Shown here one piece after another: positions 7,515 to 16,246 of a stretch of DNA of 64,000 nucleotides. The stretch lies in NCBI GenBank assembly GCA_036309765.1, contig JAXJTE010000168.1, forward strand, positions 1-64,000. The letters are read 5' to 3'. A program made the position numbers and the translations under genes. The notes beneath the pieces were generated by a model that was not told the DNA's origin, made no database searches, and saw only the letters and a list, made by a program, of their open reading frames with translations. The stretch's first letter is position 1; every line of letters starts with the position of its first letter. This DNA is from Caryophanon sp036309765 (lineage in GTDB: Bacteria; Bacillota; Bacilli; Bacillales_A; Planococcaceae).

Positions 7515-9182
7515 ATGAAATTTGTAAAAAATGATCAGGCTGCTGTTTTCGCACTTGGCGGACTAGGCGAAATCGGTAAAAATACGTACGGCATTCAATT
7601 CCAAGATGAAATCGTTTTAATCGATGCTGGCATCAAATTCCCAGAGGATGACCTTTTAGGAATTGATTACGTCATTCCAGACTATACGTACTTACAGCGC
7701 AATGTAGACAAAATTAAAGGGTTATTCATTACACACGGACACGAGGACCATATCGGTGGGATTCCTTATTTATTACGTCAAATTAACGTGCCGGTATATG
7801 GTGGTAAATTAGCATTAGGTTTACTGCGTAACAAATTAGACGAACATAATTTATTACGCACGACGAAGCTAATTGAAATTCAAGAAGAAGACATCATTAA
7901 ATTCCGTAAAACATCTGTAAGCTTTTTCCGTACGACACACAGTATTCCAGACGCATTCGGAGTCGTTGTTAAAACACCACCTGGTAATATCGTACATACA
8001 GGTGACTTTAAATTTGACTTCACACCAGTTGGTCAGCCAGCGAACTTAACGAAAATGGCTGAAATTGGGAGCGACGGCGTACTTTGTTTACTATCGGATA
8101 GTACAAACGCAGAAGTACCAAACTTTACAATGTCAGAGCGCAAAGTTGGCGAAAGCATTCACGATATTTTCCGCACAGTGGACGGTCGTATTATTTTCGC
8201 TTCATTCGCTTCAAACATTGACCGTTTAAAGCAAGTAACAGATGCAGCGGTAGAGCACGGACGTAAAATCGCAGTATTCGGTCGTTCAATGGATAACGCG
8301 ATCACAATCGGACGTGAATTAGGCTACATTACTGCACCGAAAGAGACATTTATCGATGCACAAAGCTTAAACCGTTTACCAGCAAACGAAGTAATGATTT
8401 TATGTACAGGCTCTCAAGGTGAACCGATGGCGGCGTTATCACGTATCGCAAACGGTACGCATCGACAAATTCAAATTCAGCCTGGCGACACAGTCATTTT
8501 CTCATCTTCACCAATCCCTGGTAACACAGGTAGCGTAAACAAAATTATTAACTTACTTTACCGTGCAGGCGCTGACGTTATTCACGGCAAATTAAACAAC
8601 ATTCACACATCTGGTCACGGTTCACAAGAAGAGCAGAAGTTAATGCTTCGTTTAATGAAGCCTAAGTTCTTCATGCCAATCCACGGTGAGTACCGCATGT
8701 TAAAAATGCATACGACGCTTGCTGTTGATTGTGACGTACCAGAAGAAAACACATTCGTGATGGAAAATGGTGACGTGCTAGCATTAAGTGCGAAAGAAGC
8801 ACATGTAGCAGGTCGCATTCCTTCAGGCGATGTGTATATCGACGGTAGCGGTATTGGCGACATCGGCAATATCGTGCTACGCGACCGACGCATCCTTTCA
8901 GAAGAAGGCTTAGTGATCGTTGTCGTAAGCGTTGATATGAAAAAACAAAAAATCGTTTCAGGCCCAGACATTATCTCACGCGGTTTCGTGTACATGCGCG
9001 AATCTGGCACGATGATCAACGAAGCACAAAAAATGCTGAACCATCACCTACAAGCGACGGTTCAATCAAAAGACGTGCAATGGACTGAGTTAAAGAACGA
9101 TATTACCGACGTACTCGGACCTTACTTATTTGAGAAAACGAAACGTCGTCCAATGATTTTACCGATCATTATGGAAGTATAA
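7515..9182 (+). CDS. rnjA: Ribonuclease J1
   Basis: 555 residues, identical in length to B. subtilis RNase J1. It is a metallo-beta-lactamase/beta-CASP RNase with 5'-3' exonuclease and endonuclease activity, central to mRNA turnover and rRNA maturation. The zinc motif HGHEDH is at residues 74-79. Further ligands lie in TGDFKFD and in the C-terminal beta-CASP motifs (CTGSQGEP; HTSGHGSQEE; PIHGEYRML). Translation from ATG 7515 follows the rpoY stop by 5 bp. A terminator follows immediately. Confidence 0.97.
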   Translation: MKFVKNDQAAVFALGGLGEIGKNTYGIQFQDEIVLIDAGIKFPEDDLLGIDYVIPDYTYLQRNVDKIKGLFITHGHEDHIGGIPYLLRQINVPVYGGKLALGLLRNKLDEHNLLRTTKLIEIQEEDIIKFRKTSVSFFRTTHSIPDAFGVVVKTPPGNIVHTGDFKFDFTPVGQPANLTKMAEIGSDGVLCLLSDSTNAEVPNFTMSERKVGESIHDIFRTVDGRIIFASFASNIDRLKQVTDAAVEHGRKIAVFGRSMDNAITIGRELGYITAPKETFIDAQSLNRLPANEVMILCTGSQGEPMAALSRIANGTHRQIQIQPGDTVIFSSSPIPGNTGSVNKIINLLYRAGADVIHGKLNNIHTSGHGSQEEQKLMLRLMKPKFFMPIHGEYRMLKMHTTLAVDCDVPEENTFVMENGDVLALSAKEAHVAGRIPSGDVYIDGSGIGDIGNIVLRDRRILSEEGLVIVVVSVDMKKQKIVSGPDIISRGFVYMRESGTMINEAQKMLNHHLQATVQSKDVQWTELKNDITDVLGPYLFEKTKRRPMILPIIMEV

Positions 9183-9189
9183 AATAATG

Positions 9190-9235
9190 GGCTATGCGAA
9201 AAGTCGATGTTGACTGTTCGCATAGCCTTTTTTTG
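9190..9235 (+). terminator. Terminator of rpoY-rnjA
   Basis: An 11-bp perfect stem GGCTATGCGAA (9190-9200) / TTCGCATAGCC (9217-9227) followed by seven T. Confidence 0.92.
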
Positions 9236-9379
9236 TTTCATCATTTTTCTGTAAGTTGTGTACGCTCTACTGCGCAAAAACGCTTACACTTGTTTTCTTT
9301 AGGCGATTGTAAACGAACAGCGCTGTTTAAACTTGCACCGTCCCGCGTATTATATATATATAAAGGAGGCGTTTTACAT

Positions 9380-9823
9380 ATGAAAACACCCTACCCGATG
9401 AAAAAACTCATCCCACAAGCACTGCAAGCCATTTTAAACTTTTCACTCGCCGTTTTGGCACTTGTACTCGTCTTTTTAATGCTGCGTGAACTAATTGGCT
9501 TCATTATCGCGCTGTTTCAAGCAGACAACTATGACTACAAAGATGTGCTAGCAGACATTTTAGTATTTTTCCTATACTTCGAGTTCATTACGATGATTGT
9601 GAAATATTTCAAAGAGGACTATCACTTCCCGCTTCGCTATTTCATTTACATCGGCATTACCGCAATGATTCGCTTAATTATCGTTGAACATGATGACCCG
9701 ATGCATACGCTGTTGTTTGCGCTCGTTATTTTAGTGCTCATCATTGGCTACTTCATCATTAACATGACACCACGCCAGCGCCCGACAGCACCGACGAAAA
9801 CAACAATTGAAAAAGAATCGTAA
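9380..9823 (+). CDS. psiE: PsiE-family (phosphate-starvation-inducible) membrane protein
   Basis: 147 residues from ATG 9380, chosen because AAAGGAGGCG sits 9 bp before it. Upstream in-frame codons overlap the rnjA terminator and look non-coding. Four hydrophobic segments (about 17-40, 58-77, 84-103, 112-132) and the conserved D-I-L-V-F-F-L-Y-F-E-F and R-Y-x-I-Y-I-G-I-T-A-x-I-R-L-I-I motifs match the PsiE family. The biochemical role of the family is unknown. It is convergent with ktrC. Confidence 0.85.
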   Translation: MKTPYPMKKLIPQALQAILNFSLAVLALVLVFLMLRELIGFIIALFQADNYDYKDVLADILVFFLYFEFITMIVKYFKEDYHFPLRYFIYIGITAMIRLIIVEHDDPMHTLLFALVILVLIIGYFIINMTPRQRPTAPTKTTIEKES

Positions 9824-9862
9824 AAAAGCGATGCGCTCACAAATTGGCGCACCGCTTTTTTT
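9822..9862. terminator. Bidirectional terminator between psiE and ktrC
   Basis: AAAAAAGCG.TGCGC (from 9822) pairs with GCGCA.CGCTTTTTT (to 9861). A/T runs on both sides suit both convergent genes, and it overlaps both stop codons. Confidence 0.85.
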
Positions 9863-10520
9863 AATGCATTGCTCGCTGTACGAAACGATTAATGTCTGTA
9901 TCCGCACCGATGACGAGCAAAATATCGTCGCGTAAAATTTTGTCTGCCGGGTTTGGCGAAATGATAATTTGCATGCCGCGTTTAATGCCAATAATGTTGA
10001 TGCCGTACTGTGCGCGAATATCAAGATCAATAAGTGAGTAGCCTGCAATCGCATCGTTTGCGCGAAGCTCCATAATCGAATGCTCATCGGACAGCTCTAA
10101 ATAATCAAGCACCGTGTTTGACATTAAATTGTTCGCAATGCGGATGCCCATGTCGCGCTCTGGATGCACGACGAAATCCGCGCCAATTTTACGCAGCACT
10201 TTTTCGTGGTATTCATTTTGTGCCTTCACCGTAATTTTGGCGACGCCGTTTTCCTTCAGCATCAGCGTCGTTAAAATGCTCGCTTGAATATCCTCACCGA
10301 TTGCGACGATGACGTGCTCAAACTCATGAATGCCAATTGATTTTAAGACATGTTCATCGGTCGTATCTGCTACAATCGCATTCGTCGCAACATGCATAAA
10401 TTCATTGACGCGCTCTTCTTTAAAATCAATCGCCATGACATTTGCGCCTTGATCAATGAGTTCACGTACGATGCTGCTGCCGAAGCGCCCTAACCCAATC
10501 ACTGCAAATTCTTTTTTCAT
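9861..10520 (-). CDS. ktrC: Ktr potassium uptake system, cytoplasmic gating subunit
   Basis: 219 residues: an N-terminal RCK/TrkA-N Rossmann domain (VIGLGRFGSSIVREL, residues 8-22, binding ATP/ADP) and a C-terminal RCK_C domain (from about 135) that in homologues binds c-di-AMP and closes the channel. The neighbourhood next to rnjA corresponds to ktrC (ykqB) of B. subtilis. The partner membrane subunit is encoded in the same window at 32547-33899 rather than adjacent, the usual split arrangement for KtrCD. Confidence 0.92.
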   Translation of the reverse strand: MKKEFAVIGLGRFGSSIVRELIDQGANVMAIDFKEERVNEFMHVATNAIVADTTDEHVLKSIGIHEFEHVIVAIGEDIQASILTTLMLKENGVAKITVKAQNEYHEKVLRKIGADFVVHPERDMGIRIANNLMSNTVLDYLELSDEHSIMELRANDAIAGYSLIDLDIRAQYGINIIGIKRGMQIIISPNPADKILRDDILLVIGADTDINRFVQRAMH

Positions 10521-10609
10521 ACGTCTTCACAACTCCACATTATTTTTCTATTTTACCTAATCACTTTAACCTATTTATCACCGTTTACGCTATTTTCACC
10601 TCGTGATAG

Positions 10610-10637
10610 TTGAAAACACCTACCATATGTGTATAAT
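10610..10637 (+). promoter_or_regulatory. Promoter of the XRE-potABCD operon
   Basis: TTGAAA (10610-10615), a 16-bp spacer and TATAAT (10632-10637). The roughly 90-nt leader to the TTG start at 10731 contains AGTAAAC (10672) and TTTACT (about 10701) half-sites in opposite orientation, a possible site for the XRE regulator. Confidence 0.6.
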
Positions 10638-10730
10638 GAAAACTGCATTTGTAAACTATATGTTTTGTTAAAGTAAACTCTAATTACTAACTGTTTATTT
10701 TTACTAAACTAAAATAAGGAGGCGTACTTT

Positions 10731-11273
10731 TTGCAAATTGGCAGCAAAATTAAATCGTTACGCTTACAAAAAGGGTTAACGCAAGAGGAGCTTGGTGAAC
10801 GCACAGATTTAAGTAAAGGCTATATTTCTCAGCTAGAACGTGACTTAAACTCCCCTTCTATTGAAACGTTATTTTCGATTTTAGAGGTGCTCGGCTCAAC
10901 ACCGCGTGATTTTTTTGATGATGAAGTAAAAGAACAAAAAGTTGTGTATACAGAGGAAGACCAAACGAGCTTTATCGACGAAGAAAAAAAATATCATATT
11001 CGTTGGCTTATCCCAACGTCAAACGAAAAAGAAATGGAACCAGTCATTATTACGTTTGACAAACACGGTGAGTTCAAAACGTTCCCGCCATCACTTGCCG
11101 AAACGTTCGTGCATGTGCTTGAAGGAAAAATTCGCCTCACACTCGGGAATGAGCAGTTTATTGCAAATGAAGGAAATGCCGTATACTTCGATTGTAAAAC
11201 GGCACATCAAATTACAAACGCAGCACAGCAACAAACAAAAATTTTATTAGTTACTACTCATTCATACTTATAG
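10731..11273 (+). CDS. XRE-family regulator with C-terminal cupin domain (PuuR-like)
   Basis: 180 residues from a TTG start preceded by AAGGAGG at 9-bp spacing. The N-terminal HTH_XRE domain (residues 1-65, IKSLRLQKGLTQEELGERTDLSKGYISQLE) is followed by a C-terminal cupin_2 barrel (about 105-175, VLEGKIRLTLGNEQFI... AVYFDCKTAHQITN). This architecture regulates polyamine genes in many bacteria, the cupin sensing the ligand. It is the first gene of the pot operon, 11 bp before potA, so autoregulation and control of polyamine import are the natural inference. Confidence 0.88.
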   Translation: MQIGSKIKSLRLQKGLTQEELGERTDLSKGYISQLERDLNSPSIETLFSILEVLGSTPRDFFDDEVKEQKVVYTEEDQTSFIDEEKKYHIRWLIPTSNEKEMEPVIITFDKHGEFKTFPPSLAETFVHVLEGKIRLTLGNEQFIANEGNAVYFDCKTAHQITNAAQQQTKILLVTTHSYL

Positions 11274-11284
11274 GAGGCTTTCGC

Positions 11285-12382
11285 ATGACAAACGATACGA
11301 TTATTCGCTTTGAAAACGTCACAAAATCTTACAACAGCAGCACGACTGTGTTAAAAGGCGTTAGTTTTGAGCTAGAGCGCGGCAAGTTTTATACGTTACT
11401 TGGTCCATCTGGCTGTGGCAAAACGACGATTTTACGCATTATTGCCGGATTTGAAACACCATCTACAGGAGATGTGTACTTTAACGACAAGCGCGTAAAC
11501 GACGTACCGGCTAACGAGCGACAAGTGAACACCGTGTTCCAAGACTACGCATTATTCCCACATTTAAATGTGTTTGAAAACGTCGCATTCGGCTTACGTA
11601 TTAAAAAGGTAAAGGAAGCTGAAATTAAAGAGCGCGTTGCAGAGGCGTTAAAATTCGTTAACTTATCAGGCTATGAATCACGCGAAATGAACGAAATGTC
11701 AGGTGGTCAACGTCAGCGTGTCGCGATTGCCCGTGCGATTGTCAACGACCCAGAAGTCATTTTACTAGATGAGCCGTTATCAGCGCTTGACTTAAAGCTG
11801 CGTACCGAAATGCAGTACGAGCTACGCGAATTACAGCAGCGCCTTGGCAAAACGTTTATTTTCGTTACGCATGACCAAGAGGAAGCCCTTGCGATGAGCG
11901 ATGAAATTTTCGTTTTAAATGAAGGAAACATTCAGCAATCCGGCACACCAGTAGACATTTATGACGAGCCGATCAACCGCTTCGTTGCAGACTTTATCGG
12001 GGAATCAAACATTGTGGAAGGTACGATGATTGAGGATTATAAAGTGAAATTCGCGAGTAAAGTATTCGACTGTGTAGACGGTGGGATTAAGCCGAACGAA
12101 AAAATCGATGTTGTCATTCGCCCAGAGGATTTACACCTAACGACGGTCGAGGCTGGAAAAATTTCAGTGCGCGTTGATACGCAGTTATTCCGTGGTGTAC
12201 ATTATGAGCTTTCGACATACGATCAAGATGGCAACGAATGGCTCGTCCATTCATTAAAGCAGGCTGAAGTTGGTGCACAAGTAGGCCTAGATTTCGAACC
12301 AGAAGCCATTCACATTATGCGTTTAAACGAAACAGAAGAAGAGTTTGACGCACGCATTGAGGCATATACAGATGAAGTTTAA
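11285..12382 (+). CDS. potA: Spermidine/putrescine ABC transporter, ATP-binding protein
   Basis: 365 residues. Walker A GPSGCGKTT, the ABC signature MSGGQRQRVAIARA, Walker B VILLDEPLSALD and the H-loop VTHDQEEA are intact. A C-terminal TOBE domain (from about residue 240) completes the import-type subunit. It energises PotB/PotC import of polyamines. The last codons overlap the potB start by 11 bp. Confidence 0.94.
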   Translation: MTNDTIIRFENVTKSYNSSTTVLKGVSFELERGKFYTLLGPSGCGKTTILRIIAGFETPSTGDVYFNDKRVNDVPANERQVNTVFQDYALFPHLNVFENVAFGLRIKKVKEAEIKERVAEALKFVNLSGYESREMNEMSGGQRQRVAIARAIVNDPEVILLDEPLSALDLKLRTEMQYELRELQQRLGKTFIFVTHDQEEALAMSDEIFVLNEGNIQQSGTPVDIYDEPINRFVADFIGESNIVEGTMIEDYKVKFASKVFDCVDGGIKPNEKIDVVIRPEDLHLTTVEAGKISVRVDTQLFRGVHYELSTYDQDGNEWLVHSLKQAEVGAQVGLDFEPEAIHIMRLNETEEEFDARIEAYTDEV

Positions 12383-13175
12383 GTCTAAAGCGGCACTCCT
12401 TCCCTATTTATTTTGGATTGCCCTCTTCGTCATCGCACCAATCGGGCTGATTGCGTACTACTCGCTGCTCGATTTAAACGGAGACTTTACGCTTGCGAAC
12501 TACAAAAACTTCTTTACATCAGCGTACTTAACGATGACGTTAACGAGCTTTTGGTACGCATTTTTAATTACGTTTTTCACGTTACTCGTGTCGTATCCAA
12601 CCGCGTACTTTTTAACGAAAACGAAGCATAAGCAGCTTTGGCTCATGCTCATCATCATTCCATCATGGATTAACTTATTACTGAAAACGTACGCATTCAT
12701 CGGCATTTTCGGCTTAAGCGGCCCAGTAAACGCGATGATTGAAGTGTTCGGCTTTGACCCGACGCAAATTTTATTTACAGACTTTAGCTTTATTTTCGTA
12801 GCGGTATATATTTTCATTCCGTTTATGATTATTCCAATTTTTAACGCGCTTGATGAGATGAACCCGTCACTTATTTACGCCGCTCGCGATTTAGGCGCAT
12901 CTGCGTTTACAACGTTCCGCCGCGTCATTTTCCCACTGACAATTGAAGGTGTGAAAGCGGGTATTCAAGTGACATTCATTCCAGCGTTATCGCTATTTAT
13001 GATTACACGCTTAATCGCCGGAAACAAAGTGATTACGCTCGGTACAGCAATCGAGCAACAATTCCTTGTCGCACAAAACTGGGGCATGGGTTCAACAATT
13101 GCGGTGTTCTTAATTTTAATTATGTTCGCGAGCATGCTGTTTACGCGCACGAAGAAAAAAGGAGGTCGAGCATAA
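12372..13175 (+). CDS. potB: Spermidine/putrescine ABC transporter permease PotB
   Basis: 267 residues from ATG 12372 (MKFKSKAALLPYLFWIALF). The in-frame ATG 27 bp upstream lies deeper in potA and is less likely. Six membrane segments, with the EAA loop visible as IYAARDLGASAFTTFRRVIFP, the coupling helix contacting PotA. It heterodimerises with PotC. The overlap with potA suggests translational coupling. Confidence 0.93.
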   Translation: MKFKSKAALLPYLFWIALFVIAPIGLIAYYSLLDLNGDFTLANYKNFFTSAYLTMTLTSFWYAFLITFFTLLVSYPTAYFLTKTKHKQLWLMLIIIPSWINLLLKTYAFIGIFGLSGPVNAMIEVFGFDPTQILFTDFSFIFVAVYIFIPFMIIPIFNALDEMNPSLIYAARDLGASAFTTFRRVIFPLTIEGVKAGIQVTFIPALSLFMITRLIAGNKVITLGTAIEQQFLVAQNWGMGSTIAVFLILIMFASMLFTRTKKKGGRA

Positions 13176-13970
13176 ATGCGTTCAACATTATCAACGTCAG
13201 CTAAAGTTTATTTAGCGCTCGTGTTTGTCATTTTATATGCGCCGATTTTCTATTTAATTTTCTTCTCGTTCAATAGCGGCGGCACGATGAACTCGTTTGA
13301 AGGATTTACGCTTGAGCATTACAAAGCGGTGTTTGACGACAATCGCCTGCTCATCATTTTAATTAACACGGTTATTGTAGCATTGTTATCTGCACTATTT
13401 TCAACAATTATCGGTACGCTTGGCGCAGTCGGCATCGTATCACTGCGCAACAAAAAAATGCATAAAACATTACTATCGCTTAACAACATTTTAATCGTTA
13501 GCCCAGACGTTGTCATCGGGGCAAGCTTTTTAATTTTATTCACGATGGTTGGGGTGAAGCTCGGCTTTACGTCGGTGCTCATTTCACATATCGCGTTTAG
13601 TATTCCAATCGTCGTGTTAATGGTATTACCTAAAATGCTAGAGATGAATACGAACTTAATCGATGCGGCGCTCGACCTTGGTGCAACGCGTCGTGACGTG
13701 TTAACGCGCGTTATTCTTCCGTACATTAAACCCGGTATTTTCGCCGGCTTCTTTATGGCACTCACGTATTCACTTGATGACTTCGCTGTTACGTTTTTCG
13801 TTACAGGTAACGGCTTTAGTACGTTATCCGTCGAAGTGTACTCGATGGCTCGCGCTGGTATTTCATTAACGGTCAACGCGATTTCAGGGCTAGTATTTAT
13901 CGTGACGATTGCGATTGTCATTGGCTACTACTACTTCATGAGTCGCTCAAAGAAAACAAAGGAGGCGTAA
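13176..13970 (+). CDS. potC: Spermidine/putrescine ABC transporter permease PotC
   Basis: 264 residues beginning directly after the potB stop, with GGAGGTCGAGC as ribosome binding site inside potB. Six predicted membrane helices and an EAA loop (LIDAALDLGATRRDVLTRVILP). Second half of the membrane channel of the polyamine importer. Confidence 0.93.
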   Translation: MRSTLSTSAKVYLALVFVILYAPIFYLIFFSFNSGGTMNSFEGFTLEHYKAVFDDNRLLIILINTVIVALLSALFSTIIGTLGAVGIVSLRNKKMHKTLLSLNNILIVSPDVVIGASFLILFTMVGVKLGFTSVLISHIAFSIPIVVLMVLPKMLEMNTNLIDAALDLGATRRDVLTRVILPYIKPGIFAGFFMALTYSLDDFAVTFFVTGNGFSTLSVEVYSMARAGISLTVNAISGLVFIVTIAIVIGYYYFMSRSKKTKEA

Positions 13971-13973
13971 ACG

Positions 13974-15050
13974 ATGAAATCTTTAATTAATGTAACAATT
14001 AGCATTTTAGTCGTTTGCGGGCTTCTATGGTTTGCGACGATTAAGCTCGATGCCTCTAGCTCTGCTGGTGGTGACGGCGTCTTAACGATTTACAACTGGG
14101 GCGAGTACATCGACCCTGAACTCATTACACAGTTTGAAGAAGAAACAGGCATCACGGTCATTTATGAAACGTTCGACTCAAACGAAGCAATGTTAACGAA
14201 AGTGCGTCAAGGTGGCTCAGCGTACGACATTTCTGTACCGTCTGAGTACACGATTGAAACGATGGTCGAAGAAGATTTATTACACGAAATCGATCACACG
14301 AAATTGCCGAACTTACAAAACATCGACAGCTATTATTTAGATTTACCATTTGACCCAAGCAATAAATACTCAATCCCGTACTTCTGGGGCACAGTCGGCG
14401 TCGTGTTCAATCCAAACGACATTCCAGAACACTTAACGTTTGAAACGTGGGAGCATTTATGGGACCCTGCGTTAAAAGATAAAGTGTTCTTAGTCGACGG
14501 CTCGCGTGAAGTGATGGGCATGGGCTTAAACAGCTTAGGCTACTCGCTAAACTCGCACGATGATGCCGAGCTACGTGAAGCAACAGAGCGCTTAAAATCA
14601 TTAAACGGTAACGTCAAGGCGATTATCGGCGACGAGGTAACACCGCTGATGATTAACAACGAAGCAACGGTTGCTGTAACGTTCTCAGGTCAGGCAGCCG
14701 ACATGATGTGGGAAAACGAGGAGTTAGATTTTGCCGTACCACAGGAAGGCTCGAACTTATGGTTTGATAACATGGTCATTCCAAAAACAGCGCAAAACAT
14801 TGAAGGTGCGCACCAATTCATCAACTTCATGCTTGATGCAGAGGTTGCCGCTCAAAACGCGGACTACGTAGGCTACTCCACGCCAAACAACGCGGCAATG
14901 GAGCTACTTGATGAGGAAGTTGTGACAGATGAACGCTTCTACCCACCAGTGGAAATGCGCGGCAACTTAGAAGTGTATGAAAACTTAGGGCTAAAAATGC
15001 TCGGTACGTACAATGAGTATTTTTTAGAGTTTAAAATGTCGTTACAATAA
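13974..15050 (+). CDS. potD: Spermidine/putrescine-binding protein PotD
   Basis: 358 residues: one hydrophobic N-terminal helix (about 5-25), then a type-2 periplasmic-binding fold starting LTIYNWGEYIDPELITQFEEETG, the hallmark of PotD/PotF. There is a Cys in the N-terminal helix (LVVCG), but the residue before it is Val, so it is not a convincing lipobox; the protein may stay anchored by an uncleaved helix. It is the last gene of the operon, 3 bp after potC, followed by a strong terminator. Confidence 0.94.
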   Translation: MKSLINVTISILVVCGLLWFATIKLDASSSAGGDGVLTIYNWGEYIDPELITQFEEETGITVIYETFDSNEAMLTKVRQGGSAYDISVPSEYTIETMVEEDLLHEIDHTKLPNLQNIDSYYLDLPFDPSNKYSIPYFWGTVGVVFNPNDIPEHLTFETWEHLWDPALKDKVFLVDGSREVMGMGLNSLGYSLNSHDDAELREATERLKSLNGNVKAIIGDEVTPLMINNEATVAVTFSGQAADMMWENEELDFAVPQEGSNLWFDNMVIPKTAQNIEGAHQFINFMLDAEVAAQNADYVGYSTPNNAAMELLDEEVVTDERFYPPVEMRGNLEVYENLGLKMLGTYNEYFLEFKMSLQ

Positions 15051-15064
15051 ATTTCCCAATATAT

Positions 15065-15114
15065 AAAAGTAACTATACTTCGCATAATTCTATTTCGAGT
15101 ATAGTTACTTTTTT
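15065..15114 (+). terminator. Terminator of the pot operon
   Basis: A perfect 15-bp stem AAAAGTAACTATACT (15065-15079) / AGTATAGTTACTTTT (15098-15112) and a T run. It isolates the following AT-rich island. Confidence 0.9.
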
Positions 15115-15117
15115 ATT

Positions 15118-15198
15118 TTGTTGCATTTTTCAAAATCGTTTACTCTGTCGCTAGATTTTAATGCTATTTATCTATACAATATTAATACAATGCAACAA
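15118..15198 (+). promoter_or_regulatory. Promoter region of the three-gene island, bracketed by a 10-bp inverted repeat
   Basis: TTGTTGCATT (15118-15127) and its exact reverse complement AATGCAACAA (15189-15198) flank 61 bp. That stretch holds the likely -10 hexamers (TACAAT at 15175 or 15186). No strong -35 is evident. Candidate operator pair or looping site for autoregulation, or merely a structural boundary. Confidence 0.4.
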
Positions 15199-15220
15199 TA
15201 TTTCATAAGGAGGGAAAACT

Positions 15221-15796
15221 ATGACTACAACAATTCGTGAGTTTTTGAAAATGACAAAACCTTCTACATCACCTGCTGATAAGTTATTAGATTCTATTTT
15301 CGTCATTTTATTTGATGGATTTAAACAACATTTTCAACTTTCTGTCGAAAATTATGTAACTGTCGATGACTTTTTTGACGACTTTTCTAAACAGAATCCG
15401 GCACATACATTTGTAAAAGACTGGTTTCTTAATACAGGTGTTAACTATATTAAAAAAATCAATACTGAAATTTCAATTATTGATGAAATCGAAGCCTTTT
15501 TAGAATTTGAAAAAGTGACTCTAGAAATCGATGTATACGAAGGGACGCGTAATGATTTTTTATTTGCTATAACAGAAACCCTGCCTTCTATTGGCGATTT
15601 CATTACGTCATTTTATGAAGAAGATTTATATACTGTGCCGCTAACACATGAAGAAATAAATTTATCACTTCCGAGTTGTCCTACCGATTATACTAGAAGT
15701 CAATTTCAAATTAATATTGCTGAAAATACTTGGTCTTCAGCGCATTCAACCACGAGCTCTGCAAGTAAAGATGCAGGGCTTTTACTATACGCATAA
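15221..15796 (+). CDS. Unknown acidic protein, first gene of a SecB-like/nuclease three-gene island
   Basis: 191 residues with an excellent AAGGAGG ribosome binding site 7 bp before the ATG. I recognise no family. It is rich in Asp/Glu and aromatic residues, has no signal peptide or membrane helix and is probably cytoplasmic. Residues 20-145 look globular. The last 35-40 residues (from TDYTRSQFQINIAEN, then Ser/Thr/Ala-rich) look flexible with a few exposed aromatic residues, the sort of tail that in toxin-antitoxin-chaperone modules is bound by the chaperone. An antitoxin, immunity or adaptor role is inference. The DNA is visibly more AT-rich than the flanking pot genes (16 of 60 G/C in 15301-15360, against 31 of 60 in 14521-14580), suggesting acquisition. 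Confidence 0.6.
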   Translation: MTTTIREFLKMTKPSTSPADKLLDSIFVILFDGFKQHFQLSVENYVTVDDFFDDFSKQNPAHTFVKDWFLNTGVNYIKKINTEISIIDEIEAFLEFEKVTLEIDVYEGTRNDFLFAITETLPSIGDFITSFYEEDLYTVPLTHEEINLSLPSCPTDYTRSQFQINIAENTWSSAHSTTSSASKDAGLLLYA

Positions 15797-15808
15797 AGGG
15801 GAATACAT

Positions 15809-16246
15809 ATGGAACGTAATGACTTAATTAAACAATACATTGTTGCCAAAAACTCAATCCAATTAAAAAATGTAACGTTAGTAGAATCTAATTTTAAACA
15901 ATTGGCGAACACAAATAATTTAGAACATTCACTTGGATTCGGCTACAAAGTTGAACAAGTAAATAATAAAGTTTACGGCTATTTAAGTACTTCTATTAAA
16001 AGTAAAAACGAGCAAGGTGAAGATGCATTAACGATTAAAGTCGTTTACAAAGGAGAATATATTCCAAATGACGATTCAATCGATCTTGAAACGTTAATTC
16101 AATTCGCTGAGATTCAAACGGTTCCACAACTAATTGCATATGCACGTGCTCATATTTTATCTACTTCTAGCCAAATGATTCAGGAGCCTGTGTACCTACC
16201 TACAATGGATATTATTGAATCATTAATAAAAAATGCGGACCACTAA
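15809..16246 (+). CDS. SecB-like chaperone
   Basis: 145 residues, 12 bp after the previous gene, with AAAGGGG as ribosome binding site. The pattern follows the SecB fold: strand 1 NSIQLKNVTLVESNF (16-29), strands around DALTIKVVYKGEYI (72-85), then the signature helix and strand PQLIAYARAHILSTSSQMI - EPVYLPTMDI (106-135). This matches the LFPYAR-x-x-I-x-S... / L-x-P-x-N-F segment of E. coli SecB. Bacillales have no canonical SecB export chaperone, so this is an accessory type, as in the SecB-like partners of toxin-antitoxin-chaperone modules (Rv1957 of M. tuberculosis; CmdTAC). Its client is probably one of the neighbouring proteins. Confidence 0.75.
   Translation: MERNDLIKQYIVAKNSIQLKNVTLVESNFKQLANTNNLEHSLGFGYKVEQVNNKVYGYLSTSIKSKNEQGEDALTIKVVYKGEYIPNDDSIDLETLIQFAEIQTVPQLIAYARAHILSTSSQMIQEPVYLPTMDIIESLIKNADH

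Noticed and set aside
9194..9379. N-terminal extension of the PsiE-like protein by 62 codons
   Set aside because: It would start inside the rnjA terminator and skip the perfect AAAGGAGG site before ATG 9380.
13974..14050. PotD as a lipoprotein via the Cys in LVVCG
   Set aside because: The -1 residue is Val, which does not fit the lipobox; cleavage there is unlikely, so it is not annotated as a lipoprotein.
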